Below, piece after piece: positions 16,826 through 26,241 of a stretch of 64,000 nt of DNA. This DNA is from Gudongella oleilytica (lineage in GTDB: Bacteria; Bacillota; Clostridia; Tissierellales; Tissierellaceae), in the NCBI RefSeq assembly GCF_004101785.1, contig NZ_CP035130.1, positions 558,001 to 622,000 on the forward strand, written 5' to 3'. The notes beneath the pieces are model-generated. The model searched no databases and was not told where the DNA came from. It was given only the letters and a program-made list of their open reading frames with translations. Position 1 is the first letter of the stretch, and every line of letters starts with the position of its first letter. The position numbers and the translations under genes are program-made.

Positions 16826-18727
16826 ATGAAAGAAATGTGCTATGTGATTCCAAAGCAGAATCACAATGAAAAGGATCTAAGGGAGATATTGGACAATAAC
16901 CCCCAGATCAGGTTCGTCTCCCTTGGTGGAGTGGACTTGATAGGCCATGAGACAGAGGCTAAGATACCGGTGAAGCTGTTCCTGGAGGATCTTGACCAGT
17001 TTCTCGTCGGCATAGCCGTTCAGACAGATGGGTCATCAGTATATCTCCCAAGGATCGCAAGCCTCGATAATGCCAAGATCGACATGAAGGCAGATATTGA
17101 CGTCAATTGGTTCGTAGACTATAACTATGACAACATACATGAGGAATCAGGAAGGCCCACAGGCATGCTTAAAATTCCTTGTTTTTTGCTCCATGAAGGG
17201 ATTCCTGTAGATTCAAGGCATATACTGAAAAATGCCCTGGAATTTTTTGAAGATAGTATAGAGAGAATGATAAAGGATGACTCTGAGTTTGCAAAATCCC
17301 ATGGGATAGATCCAGAGCAGCTTAAGAGGGTCCATGTGACAGCTGCCACCGAGCTCGAATTCTGGGTGAGGTCTCCAAATGATCCAAGAGATATTGAAGA
17401 GCTGACAACTTCCCAGGAGCTTAATGAACAATATTGGGCAAAGACGAGGGGCAGTGTGCGAACAGCACTTGAAACCAGTCTCGAGCTTATGGGTAAGTAT
17501 GGGATGGAGCCCGAGATGGGTCACAAGGAGGTAGGTGGAGTAAAGGCAAGACTCCAGCATGACGGGTCTTTTTCCGGTATAATGGAGCAGCTTGAAATCG
17601 ACTGGAAGTATTCCAATGCAATGCAGGCCGGTGATAACGAGCTATTCGTAAAAACCATAATCAAGGAAGCCTTCAGAAGGAATGGTATGGATGTGACCTT
17701 CCTGGCCAAACCAATACCTGGAGTTGCCGGAAGTGGCGAGCATACCCACATAGGTGTTGCTGCGGAGCTTAAGGATGGCAAACGGGTGAATCTTTTCTAT
17801 CCACAAAGAAAAGACCATTTTATGAGCCCCATTGGCTATGCTTCTCTTATGGGGATACTTAAGAATTATGAGATAATGAATCCCTTCATCACATCCTCAA
17901 ATGAAGCCTTTAAGAGATTGAAGAAGGGTTTTGAGGCGCCTATTTGTATAGTTACGTCACTTGGTAGGACTGTAGAGATACCATCGAGGAACAGAACTAT
18001 CCTTATAGGTCTCATAAGAGACTCAAATAACCCAATGGCCACAAGGTTTGAGCTGAGAGCTCCGAATCCTCACACAAACACTTTCCTTTGCATGGCGACT
18101 ATGCTTATGGCTATGGAGGATGGCATCAGTCATGTGTTCAAGAATAAAAGGGATGAGGACAGCCTTCTATCGGAGCTGTCAAAGAGGCCTGAGGACAAGG
18201 GCTTATACCTTGAGACCGGCCGGGCATACAGAAGTGAAAACAACGTATTTGATGATTATACAGATGATGAGAGAGACAGATTCTTTGGAAAAGTTCCCTC
18301 CACAGTATACGAGAACCTTATGTCCTTCAAGAATTACCCGGAAAAGCTGCAGGTGTTAAAAAAAGGCGGGGTATTCAGGGATACGATAATCGAGAGCTAC
18401 GAAGCAGCTGCCCTTAACAAGTGGAGAACAGAAATTGAACACAGGATAATTCCAGATATGATCAAGGAGATATGCGGGTTTAAAGCCCTTCATGATCCTG
18501 CTAATGCGTCCGACCTCGACATCTCGAACTGGCTTGCCATAAGAGACTTAAGGCTTGAGCTGATGAAGGACAGCCTTAACAAGACGAGTCTGTTCACTCT
18601 TTTAAAGGAAGCCCTGGACAGGGAAAATCTTCAGTTAGCATCTGAGCTTCAAAAAACCATATATCAAAAGATGGACAATCTTAGAATGCTTTATACTCAT
18701 TACAAGCGAAACCTTTTGGACATCTAA
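16826..18727 (+). CDS. Large glutamine synthetase-family protein
   Basis: 633 aa, longer than GSI (about 440-470) and shorter than GSIII (about 700). N-terminal beta-grasp-like region with IRFVSLGGVDLIGHETEAKI (20 aa). Catalytic-domain motifs can be aligned to GSI: ATELEFWV (metal-binding Glu), MEQLEIDW, PKPIPG-like AKPIPGVAGSGEHTHIGV (His of the MHVHQS motif), SRNRTILIGL (Arg for phosphate) and RFELRAPNPHTNTFLC. An extra segment of about 20 residues precedes the EIDW motif, and about 120 residues of helical sequence follow the catalytic core. Probably assimilates ammonia into glutamine; a related ligase activity cannot be excluded. Own promoter and terminator. Confidence 0.85.
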   Translation: MKEMCYVIPKQNHNEKDLREILDNNPQIRFVSLGGVDLIGHETEAKIPVKLFLEDLDQFLVGIAVQTDGSSVYLPRIASLDNAKIDMKADIDVNWFVDYNYDNIHEESGRPTGMLKIPCFLLHEGIPVDSRHILKNALEFFEDSIERMIKDDSEFAKSHGIDPEQLKRVHVTAATELEFWVRSPNDPRDIEELTTSQELNEQYWAKTRGSVRTALETSLELMGKYGMEPEMGHKEVGGVKARLQHDGSFSGIMEQLEIDWKYSNAMQAGDNELFVKTIIKEAFRRNGMDVTFLAKPIPGVAGSGEHTHIGVAAELKDGKRVNLFYPQRKDHFMSPIGYASLMGILKNYEIMNPFITSSNEAFKRLKKGFEAPICIVTSLGRTVEIPSRNRTILIGLIRDSNNPMATRFELRAPNPHTNTFLCMATMLMAMEDGISHVFKNKRDEDSLLSELSKRPEDKGLYLETGRAYRSENNVFDDYTDDERDRFFGKVPSTVYENLMSFKNYPEKLQVLKKGGVFRDTIIESYEAAALNKWRTEIEHRIIPDMIKEICGFKALHDPANASDLDISNWLAIRDLRLELMKDSLNKTSLFTLLKEALDRENLQLASELQKTIYQKMDNLRMLYTHYKRNLLDI

Positions 18728-18735
18728 CGATCGGC

Positions 18736-18783
18736 ACCGGTACCCAACCAGGGAAATTCCCTTAAAGGTACCGGTTATTTTGT
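18736..18783 (+). terminator. Terminator of the glutamine synthetase gene
   Basis: ACCGGTACC (18736-18744) pairs with GGTACCGGT (18767-18775); inside it AGGGA/TCCCT forms a second stem. A T-rich tail (TTATTTTGTT) follows. Confidence 0.85.
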
Positions 18784-18818
18784 TAATCAGGGTTTTATAA
18801 TTAACAAATTAATTTGTT

Positions 18819-21467
18819 CTATCTCTTCCTGGATTTTCTAACAACTAAGAACACTAAGGCAAATAAAAACAGGGTGCCAGCCGATAGTGTAAGTACCAGC
18901 ACAGAAGAAACTGGATCATCCTCAGACTGCTCCTCCTGATTTTGGTCTATAGTTATTTGTTCATCAGCTAACAAGTCGATATACTCCGTATTAAATTCTG
19001 AGGATTCAAAACCAAGTGAATCGAATTCTAATGAATACTCCTGAACTCCGAATTCACTCTGTTCACTAAATAGATTTAACGATGGATAATATTCTGAGTA
19101 CGGCATTAAAATATAATATCCATCCATCTCAATATTACCTTCTATTGGTTCAACTACACCTCCAGGAGGGGGCAACGCTGAAGAGTCCAAATAAATAGTT
19201 GCAACTGGCTCAGCAGTTCCAATCGTTGCATAATAGTGATCGATCAAATCATTGATATTTCCACTCCATAGCAAGGCACCTCCAGGAACTGATATTTCAA
19301 TATAGCCTCCTGAATATCCTATAGGAATAGGTAAATATATACCTTTTTCAGTTATATCATCAATATAAGCATATGGTTCCTCTCCATCAGCAAAAATTGC
19401 TACTCTTGCATATGACCAATCTACATCCTTTTCAACACGAACAAACATATTATCATACTGGTATGTAGTTGGAATCACATCCCTACTCCTTACACTATCG
19501 GAGGTCCTTCCGATACCTTGTATAATTGCCTCTTTGGTCGCACCAGAGAGTCTGCTGCCTCTATTGTCATACATTAGATCCATGAGTACATCATTGCTCC
19601 CTTGCTCAAAGGATCTGCTGCCATCATAGTCTATGAAGTATTCAAAGGGATCCAATTCACCATTGCCAACTGGATGTGCATATAGCCCCAACCCGAAAGC
19701 TATATTTTGGATCTTGCTTATATAAGTAGTACCAAGTGGCGTTAGCAATATCTCTTGATACGTTTCGCAGAAGTTTTCTCTATCTATTTTCATGATTTTC
19801 CATAGCTCGTCCAAACCAAAACCTTTTTCCAGACGCATATAAAAAGATGCTATAGCAAACTCTTCTCCAAGAGGATCTCGCCAGGCTTTAGTTACCTTTG
19901 AACCCAGATTAGTGATCCCAGGTATGACATTATAATTCTCAACAGGATATAACCCATATTTTCTGACCATGGATGCATACCAAGTCGCATAGCCTTCAAT
20001 TACTGAGAACGAGGTATCTGAGTTCAGAAAGCCCTTATGCCAATCATTTCCTTCAGTAAGTAATGGGTCCCACATTACTAATTTTGAGCCAATGTTGCCC
20101 CTAAATACTTTTCCGTTAGAATAGTAGTCTAAAAAATGTCCAAACTCATGATAAACTACTGAACGAGTTTTATCACTGACAGTTGAATCAACATCTTTAA
20201 GGTTGATGTATGCAGTTGAACTGTCTGGGTCGAAGTATGAGAATGCACCATCGCTGCTATCATCAACATTGACTGTTAGTGGGAAACCAGAAGCCAAGAC
20301 TGTTCTTCCCTGGAAAGCAGATATTCCTGTATATAGAGCATTAGATAAGGAATCATACACATTTGTGAAGCCATATATTTTTTCCTTAGGTGACAAAGAA
20401 TAGAATGCATCCCCGGAACCAGGTGAAGAATAACTAATACAGCCATTTGTGGCAAGATCTGAGAATTTAATATCTCGGTTGATCACTAAACCAGTATCAT
20501 TTACGTTAACAAGCTGTTCCGGTAAAACCCGCATAGTAGTCTCTACTCTAACAGGGTCTTCAATACTTGACTTTATATAGAAAACTATACCGTCGGATGT
20601 ATTTATTGATTCATTGATGTATGCAAATTGCAATATCACCTTAACAGTATACTCATTGCCTATGACTGGTTTAATGCTTCCTGTGTAGGTATAGTATCCG
20701 TTGGAGTCTGTCTTAGTTGTAAATGAATCTCCAAAGTTTGGCTCAATGATTATTCTCATGTTTCTCATTGGTCTGTCTTTGATTCCAAGTACTCTTCCTG
20801 ATAACTGAAAATAATATTCCCTTGTTTCAGGCTCCACTGTGATAGGCACATCTGTAACAACCTCAACAGGCGGGGGTAATGTCAACGAGGGATCACTATC
20901 TGCAGAAAACTCATATATGTACTTCGCACCACCATTAAGACTTGTCGTAAAAATAATTGCAAGCCTATCTCCATCCTTTCCCTCCCGCAGTGAACCTGAT
21001 ACCGTCAGAGTATCAGACCCAATTTCTATTCTACTGTCCCTGGCAACAGCCTCAGCTGTGTATTTACCATTTGAATCAGTAAGATAGTACCCGGATGAAC
21101 TCAGAAACCCCGGGGAGACCTCTGCTCCATCAATACTTGCTTTTATACTCGATCCGAACGCTTTCTTAGTCTCCCATTTCATCTCGTCGATTTTGGCTGT
21201 CAACGTGATTGAAAAAGCTTGTCCTGAAGGTATAGAAGCCGGCACGCTGCTCCAGTACACAGAGCCGATAATTTTATTTTCTCCGGAAATGATGGTCTCT
21301 ACTACTGAACCATCCGATGCTGCAGTAGTAAGACTTCCGTCCCCTGAGTACCCTCTAAAGGTTTTATCTACTAAAACCCATACTCCAGGTGCAGAACTGT
21401 ATATCGATCCAGGAAATAGTGTAAAAACGATCATAAATATTAGAATAGCTGATATTATCCTTTTCAT
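18819..21467 (-). CDS. Secreted, membrane-anchored zincin-type metallopeptidase
   Basis: 882 aa from ATG at 21467 (MKRIISAILIFMIVF), chosen because AAAGGAC lies 6 nt upstream; a TTG six codons earlier is less likely. Signal peptide at residues 1-28 or so, then beta-rich regions including a Gly-turn segment like carboxypeptidase-regulatory/Ig folds (GRVLGIKDRPMRNMRIIIEP). The catalytic site is VVYHEFGHFLDYY (HExxH), with EGYATWY about 60 residues later as a candidate third ligand of gluzincin type. The C-terminus has an acidic stretch, one TM helix (VLVLTLSAGTLFLFALVFLVV) and a basic RKSRKR tail, so it is probably anchored to the outer face of the membrane. No known subfamily recognised. Monocistronic. 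Confidence 0.8.
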   Translation of the reverse strand: MKRIISAILIFMIVFTLFPGSIYSSAPGVWVLVDKTFRGYSGDGSLTTAASDGSVVETIISGENKIIGSVYWSSVPASIPSGQAFSITLTAKIDEMKWETKKAFGSSIKASIDGAEVSPGFLSSSGYYLTDSNGKYTAEAVARDSRIEIGSDTLTVSGSLREGKDGDRLAIIFTTSLNGGAKYIYEFSADSDPSLTLPPPVEVVTDVPITVEPETREYYFQLSGRVLGIKDRPMRNMRIIIEPNFGDSFTTKTDSNGYYTYTGSIKPVIGNEYTVKVILQFAYINESINTSDGIVFYIKSSIEDPVRVETTMRVLPEQLVNVNDTGLVINRDIKFSDLATNGCISYSSPGSGDAFYSLSPKEKIYGFTNVYDSLSNALYTGISAFQGRTVLASGFPLTVNVDDSSDGAFSYFDPDSSTAYINLKDVDSTVSDKTRSVVYHEFGHFLDYYSNGKVFRGNIGSKLVMWDPLLTEGNDWHKGFLNSDTSFSVIEGYATWYASMVRKYGLYPVENYNVIPGITNLGSKVTKAWRDPLGEEFAIASFYMRLEKGFGLDELWKIMKIDRENFCETYQEILLTPLGTTYISKIQNIAFGLGLYAHPVGNGELDPFEYFIDYDGSRSFEQGSNDVLMDLMYDNRGSRLSGATKEAIIQGIGRTSDSVRSRDVIPTTYQYDNMFVRVEKDVDWSYARVAIFADGEEPYAYIDDITEKGIYLPIPIGYSGGYIEISVPGGALLWSGNINDLIDHYYATIGTAEPVATIYLDSSALPPPGGVVEPIEGNIEMDGYYILMPYSEYYPSLNLFSEQSEFGVQEYSLEFDSLGFESSEFNTEYIDLLADEQITIDQNQEEQSEDDPVSSVLVLTLSAGTLFLFALVFLVVRKSRKR

Positions 21468-21708
21468 AGTTTTGTCCTTTCTCAATTTATCATTACAATA
21501 TAAATATACCCCTGTTATAAACTATTGTTTGGAATTTATAAGTTGCTTGTCACGATAAATGTCCCTGTGACAAAATCAAATTCAGCTATTAAAATAAATA
21601 ATATAGAACGAACTGAAAGTACCAGTACCGATGCGCGTAGCATTTTTGTGGAAATGTAGGTCTCTATACTATATAATTATCAGTAGATGATAGTTAGGAT
21701 GGTGAGCA

Positions 21709-23916
21709 ATGGACTACATTAAAGGTTTGAACGAAAGACAGAGACAAGCGGTTCTTCACACTGAAGGACCTTTACTTATTATGGCAGGAGCAGGCTCTGG
21801 GAAAACCAGGGTAGTTACCCACAAGATTGCATACCTTATAGCTGATAAGGGGGTTTCCCCTAATGAGATCCTTGCGATAACCTTTACCAACAAGGCAGCA
21901 AGCGAGATGAAGGAACGGGTATCAAGCCTTATCGACGTCGATGTAGATGCGATGTGGATGGGAACCTTCCACTCCATATGCGTAAGGATGCTAAGACGTC
22001 ACATTGACCGCATTGGCTATGAAAGAAGCTTTACGATATACGACAGGGATGATCAGAAAACGCTTGTAAAAGAGTGCCTTAAGGAGCTAAATCTTGACAA
22101 GGAGACCTACAAGGAGAACTCAATGCTTGCAATAATAAGCGAGCAGAAGAACCTCATGATTCCTCCTGAAGAATATATCACCATTAATTATGGAAGCTTT
22201 TATGAGAGAAATGCAGGAGAGGTCTACGCTTTATACGAGAAAAAGCTTAAGTTCTATAATGCACTTGATTTCGATGACCTGCTGATAAGGGGAGTGGAGC
22301 TCTTAAGGGAAAACCCTGGTATCCTCAAGCAGTATCAGCAAAGGTTCAGATACATCTTCGTGGACGAATACCAGGATACCAATAAGATCCAGTACCTGTT
22401 TGTAAAGATGCTGTCGGGTTATCATAACAACATTTGCGTAGTCGGAGATTCAGACCAGGCGATATACTCCTGGAGATATGCCGATATATCGAATATCCTT
22501 GATTTTGAAAAGGACTTCCCAGGAGCTGAGGTTATTCTCCTTGAGAGGAATTACAGATCCACAGATGCGATCCTAAGGACTGCAAATCGGGTAATAGCAA
22601 ACAACACCCAAAGGAAGGACAAGAACCTTTGGACAGATAAAAAGGGCGGGCCACCCGTTACCCATATCGAGCTGGAGTATTCAGAAGAAGAGGCACAGTT
22701 CGTTGCCACCAGGATCCAGCAGCTTATTTACAGAGGAGCAAGCTTGTCTGATATAGCTGTCCTCTATAGGACCAACGTTCAGTCAAGGCCCTTTGAGGAA
22801 GCCTTTATGGCAGAGGAGATTCCTTATAAGGTGGTTGGAGGCATTAAGTTCTATGACCGCAAGGAGGTCAAGGACATAATCGCTTACCTTAGGTTCATAC
22901 AAAACCCTAACGACAATATTGCCTTGAAAAGGATAATCAATACTCCCAAGAGAGGTATTGGCAATACGACCATCGAGAAACTTGAAGCCTATGCGCTTGA
23001 AAAAGAGGAATCTCTCTATTCGGCGGTTCTGGAATGCGAGTCTGCCCCAGGGATAACCTCCAGAGCAAGGGGACTATTGAAGCCTTTTGCAGAATCAATG
23101 TCACTTTTGATGGCCAAGAAGGAGCTGATGGGGATAAAGGACTTCATGGAGGAGGTAATGGAGTCAACGGGTTATATCGAGGAGCTTGAGAAGGAGAGGA
23201 CCATAGAAGCAAGGACCAGAATCGACAATATCAGGGACTTCCTTTCTGTTGCGCTCCTGTTTGAGAAGAAGGATCCAAATGCGACCCTTGAAGATTTTCT
23301 TGCGACCATAGCACTGCTGTCCGATGTGGACAAGACAAAGGAGGATTCAAGCGTGGTTTCTCTTATGACGGTTCACAGCGCCAAGGGACTGGAATTTCCC
23401 ATAGTTTTCCTCGTAGGGATGGAAGAGGGACTGTTTCCTCTGTCAAGAGCAAAGGAATCACCGGAGGAGTACGAGGAGGAAAGAAGACTTTGCTATGTAG
23501 CAGTGACCCGTGCTGCAGAGCAGCTGTTTATAACCAGTGCAAGAAAAAGAACACTCTATGGGAATACGAGCTACACAATGCCGTCATCCTTCCTTGAGGA
23601 AATGGGTGACACCATTGAGCATGAGTACAGCGAAGCAAGAAAGAGGATCATACAGCAGCCCGAAGAGTCAATAACCCAGGATATCCTCACGAGGGACTAT
23701 TTAAGGGACAATATCATGCCAAGGATCCCCGAGAGAAGACATATCGCAAACGAAAAGATAGACATAGGAACAAAGGTTAAACACGAGAAATTCGGAAATG
23801 GAATGATCGTAGCAATAGAGAAAAAGGAAGACGACAACAAACTTACCATAGCCTTCGACAAAAATGGCATCAAGTTCCTGATGCAGTCGATGGCACCTCT
23901 TACAATAGTAGATTAG
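21709..23916 (+). CDS. pcrA: ATP-dependent DNA helicase PcrA/UvrD
   Basis: SF1A 3'-5' helicase for repair and replication restart, 735 aa. Motifs: Q-motif LNERQRQAV, Walker A AGAGSGKT, TFTNKAASEM (Ia), FVDEYQDTN (II), GDSDQAIYSWRYAD (III), ERNYRS (IV), VVSLMTVHSAKGLEF (V) and YVAVTRAAEQLF (VI). C-terminal tail with a KxKHxxFGxG-type repeat (KHEKFGNGMIVAIE), the PcrA Tudor-like RNAP-interaction module. ligA follows after 16 nt; the pcrA-ligA order is common in Firmicutes. Confidence 0.97.
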   Translation: MDYIKGLNERQRQAVLHTEGPLLIMAGAGSGKTRVVTHKIAYLIADKGVSPNEILAITFTNKAASEMKERVSSLIDVDVDAMWMGTFHSICVRMLRRHIDRIGYERSFTIYDRDDQKTLVKECLKELNLDKETYKENSMLAIISEQKNLMIPPEEYITINYGSFYERNAGEVYALYEKKLKFYNALDFDDLLIRGVELLRENPGILKQYQQRFRYIFVDEYQDTNKIQYLFVKMLSGYHNNICVVGDSDQAIYSWRYADISNILDFEKDFPGAEVILLERNYRSTDAILRTANRVIANNTQRKDKNLWTDKKGGPPVTHIELEYSEEEAQFVATRIQQLIYRGASLSDIAVLYRTNVQSRPFEEAFMAEEIPYKVVGGIKFYDRKEVKDIIAYLRFIQNPNDNIALKRIINTPKRGIGNTTIEKLEAYALEKEESLYSAVLECESAPGITSRARGLLKPFAESMSLLMAKKELMGIKDFMEEVMESTGYIEELEKERTIEARTRIDNIRDFLSVALLFEKKDPNATLEDFLATIALLSDVDKTKEDSSVVSLMTVHSAKGLEFPIVFLVGMEEGLFPLSRAKESPEEYEEERRLCYVAVTRAAEQLFITSARKRTLYGNTSYTMPSSFLEEMGDTIEHEYSEARKRIIQQPEESITQDILTRDYLRDNIMPRIPERRHIANEKIDIGTKVKHEKFGNGMIVAIEKKEDDNKLTIAFDKNGIKFLMQSMAPLTIVD

Positions 23917-23932
23917 AGAATGGAGGGAGACT

Positions 23933-25933
23933 ATGACCGACAGGGACAGGCTGGAGGAGCTTATCAAGCTGATCGATGAACTGAACTACCATTATTACAC
24001 TCTGGATAACCCCAAAGTCAGCGATGCAGAGTATGACAATCTGTATGATCAGCTGGTTGAGCTTGAGAAAAGCCTTGGATATCAACCGGAATACTCTCCC
24101 ACCAAGAGAGTTGGGGGAGAGCTTATAGAGGGCTTCAAAAAGCATAATCATCTGGGAAGGCTCTGGAGCCTTGATAAGGTCCAAAGTGAGGAAGAGCTTA
24201 AAGCCTGGGCAATAAAGCTTGAGAAGTCGATAGCTGACTACAACCTGACTGCCGATGAGAAGCTTCCAAACCCTGAATATGTACTTGAACTAAAATTCGA
24301 CGGACTGACCGTTAATCTTACCTATGAGGATGGGAAGCTGATACAGGGCGCAACCAGAGGGACAGGCATACAGGGAGAAGCGATACTTCCTCAGCTTAAG
24401 ACCATCAGGTCCATACCACTAAGGATACCATTCAAGGGCAGAGTTGAGATACAGGGCGAGGGTGTAATGCCCCTGTCAGTGCTTGAGGAATACAATCTGA
24501 CAGCAGACGAACCGCTTAAGAATGCCAGGAATGCTGCGGCAGGTGCCTTGAGGAATTTGGATCCAAGACTTACTGAGAAAAGAAAGCTGTCAGCTTACTT
24601 CTACAACGCGGGATATATTGAGGGAAAGGTCTTCCAGACTCACATGGAGATGGTGGAATTTCTAAAGGATAACAGACTTCCTGTATTTCCATATATAAAG
24701 AAGTATTCAAACATAGATGATGTCATTGATGAGATCAGAGTAAGAAGCGTCGAACGTTCTAAGCTGGATATCCTTACTGATGGAATGGTCATAAAAATCA
24801 ACCACATGAAGACAAGAGAGGTTCTTGGATATACAAGCAAATTCCCAAAATGGGCAATAGCCTTCAAGTTTGAGGCAGAGGAGACAACTACAAGGGTAAT
24901 TGGAGTACAGTGGAATGTGGGAAGGACCGCAAAGGTAACTCCCACGGCTATTCTGGAGCCTGTGGATATTGGAGGAGTTACAGTCCAAAGGGCGACGTTG
25001 AATAACTATGACGACATACTCCGGAAAAAGGTCAGGCTGAACGGCAAAGTGCTGATAAGAAGATCAAATGACGTGATCCCAGAGATCCTTGGCAGCATCG
25101 AGGAAGATGGTGTCGAGACCTGCGAGATCGAAAAACCGACTCATTGCCCGTCCTGCGGAAGTGAGCTTATACAAAACGGAGTACACATATTCTGCCCAAA
25201 TACACTATCCTGCAAGCCGCAGCTGGTGTCGAGGCTGGTGCATTTCGCCAGCAGGGATGCGATGAATATAGAGGGATTCAGCGAAAAGACAGCAGAGCTA
25301 TTTGTGGAGCAGCTGGATATAAAGGATCTTCCTGAGATATACGAGCTCAAGTACGAGGACATAATAAACCTTGAGGGCTTTAAGGAAAAGAAAACAAACA
25401 ATTTCCTGAAGGCCATAGAAAACAGTAAAAGACCAACTCTGCAGGCGTTTATCTACGCACTTGGCATCTCCAATGTGGGCAGCAAGACGGCAAAGGATCT
25501 TGCGGACAAATATAAGAGTCTCGAGGCTCTGAGGGGCGCAGCCTACGACGAGCTGATCCTGATACCAGACATCGGAGAGACAGTGGCAAGGAGCATACTG
25601 GAATTCTTCCGCGATGAAAGGATATCCCAGGCGATCGACAAACTTCTCTCAGAGGGGGTTGATCCTGTTTATGAGGAGAAGGACGTCCCAGACAACCCCT
25701 TCAAAGGCAGTTCTGTAGTCATTACGGGAACCATAGAAGGATTGACACGTGGAGAGATTAAGGATAGGATTGAGAAAATGGGAGGTGTTGTCTCAGGCTC
25801 CGTAAGCAAAAAGACTAATGTGGTCATAGTAGGAGCAGAGGCAGGAAGCAAGCTTGATAAAGCCAGAGAGCTTGGGATCCCTTTAATGGAGGAAGAGGAG
25901 CTTAAGGAAATATTCGATAGATATCCTGTATAG
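23933..25933 (+). CDS. ligA: NAD-dependent DNA ligase
   Basis: 666 aa, full length. Ia domain YHYYTLDNPKVSDAEYDNLYD-type NAD-binding segment near the N-terminus; adenylation motif ELKFDGLTVNLTYE with the nucleophilic Lys (KxDG); OB fold; Cys4 zinc finger (CPSC ... FCPNTLSC); helix-hairpin-helix repeats; C-terminal BRCT domain starting FKGSSVVITGTIEGLTR. The motif before the KxDG site reads LWSLDKV instead of the usual MLSLDN. Followed closely by gatCAB. Confidence 0.96.
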   Translation: MTDRDRLEELIKLIDELNYHYYTLDNPKVSDAEYDNLYDQLVELEKSLGYQPEYSPTKRVGGELIEGFKKHNHLGRLWSLDKVQSEEELKAWAIKLEKSIADYNLTADEKLPNPEYVLELKFDGLTVNLTYEDGKLIQGATRGTGIQGEAILPQLKTIRSIPLRIPFKGRVEIQGEGVMPLSVLEEYNLTADEPLKNARNAAAGALRNLDPRLTEKRKLSAYFYNAGYIEGKVFQTHMEMVEFLKDNRLPVFPYIKKYSNIDDVIDEIRVRSVERSKLDILTDGMVIKINHMKTREVLGYTSKFPKWAIAFKFEAEETTTRVIGVQWNVGRTAKVTPTAILEPVDIGGVTVQRATLNNYDDILRKKVRLNGKVLIRRSNDVIPEILGSIEEDGVETCEIEKPTHCPSCGSELIQNGVHIFCPNTLSCKPQLVSRLVHFASRDAMNIEGFSEKTAELFVEQLDIKDLPEIYELKYEDIINLEGFKEKKTNNFLKAIENSKRPTLQAFIYALGISNVGSKTAKDLADKYKSLEALRGAAYDELILIPDIGETVARSILEFFRDERISQAIDKLLSEGVDPVYEEKDVPDNPFKGSSVVITGTIEGLTRGEIKDRIEKMGGVVSGSVSKKTNVVIVGAEAGSKLDKARELGIPLMEEEELKEIFDRYPV

Positions 25934-25949
25934 GGAAGGAGAGAGTGCA

Positions 25950-26234
25950 ATGATAACAAAGGATCAGGTAGTCCATATCTCAAGCATCGCAAAGCTAAGC
26001 TTCAGTGATGAGGAGTTGGATGGTTTTACAGAAAAATTTGATCAGGTCATCGGCTTCGTTCAGAAGATCAAGGAGGTAGACACCGAGAATGTAGAGCCAA
26101 CCTTCGGCATAAACGACGAGGACGGTTTTATGAAGGAAAATGGGGAGAGCCAGACTTTGACAAGAGAAGAGGTCTTAAAGAATGCCCATGAGACCCAGTA
26201 CGGATACTTTAAAATACTCAAGGTAGTGGAATAG
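25950..26234 (+). CDS. gatC: Asp-tRNA(Asn)/Glu-tRNA(Gln) amidotransferase subunit C
   Basis: 94 aa, the small scaffold subunit holding GatA and GatB together. Begins MITKDQVVHISSIAKLSFSD, typical of GatC, with the C-terminal segment VLKNAHETQYGYFKILKVVE. Lies 16 nt after ligA and 7 nt before gatA. Confidence 0.95.
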   Translation: MITKDQVVHISSIAKLSFSDEELDGFTEKFDQVIGFVQKIKEVDTENVEPTFGINDEDGFMKENGESQTLTREEVLKNAHETQYGYFKILKVVE

Positions 26235-26241
26235 GGGGGAT

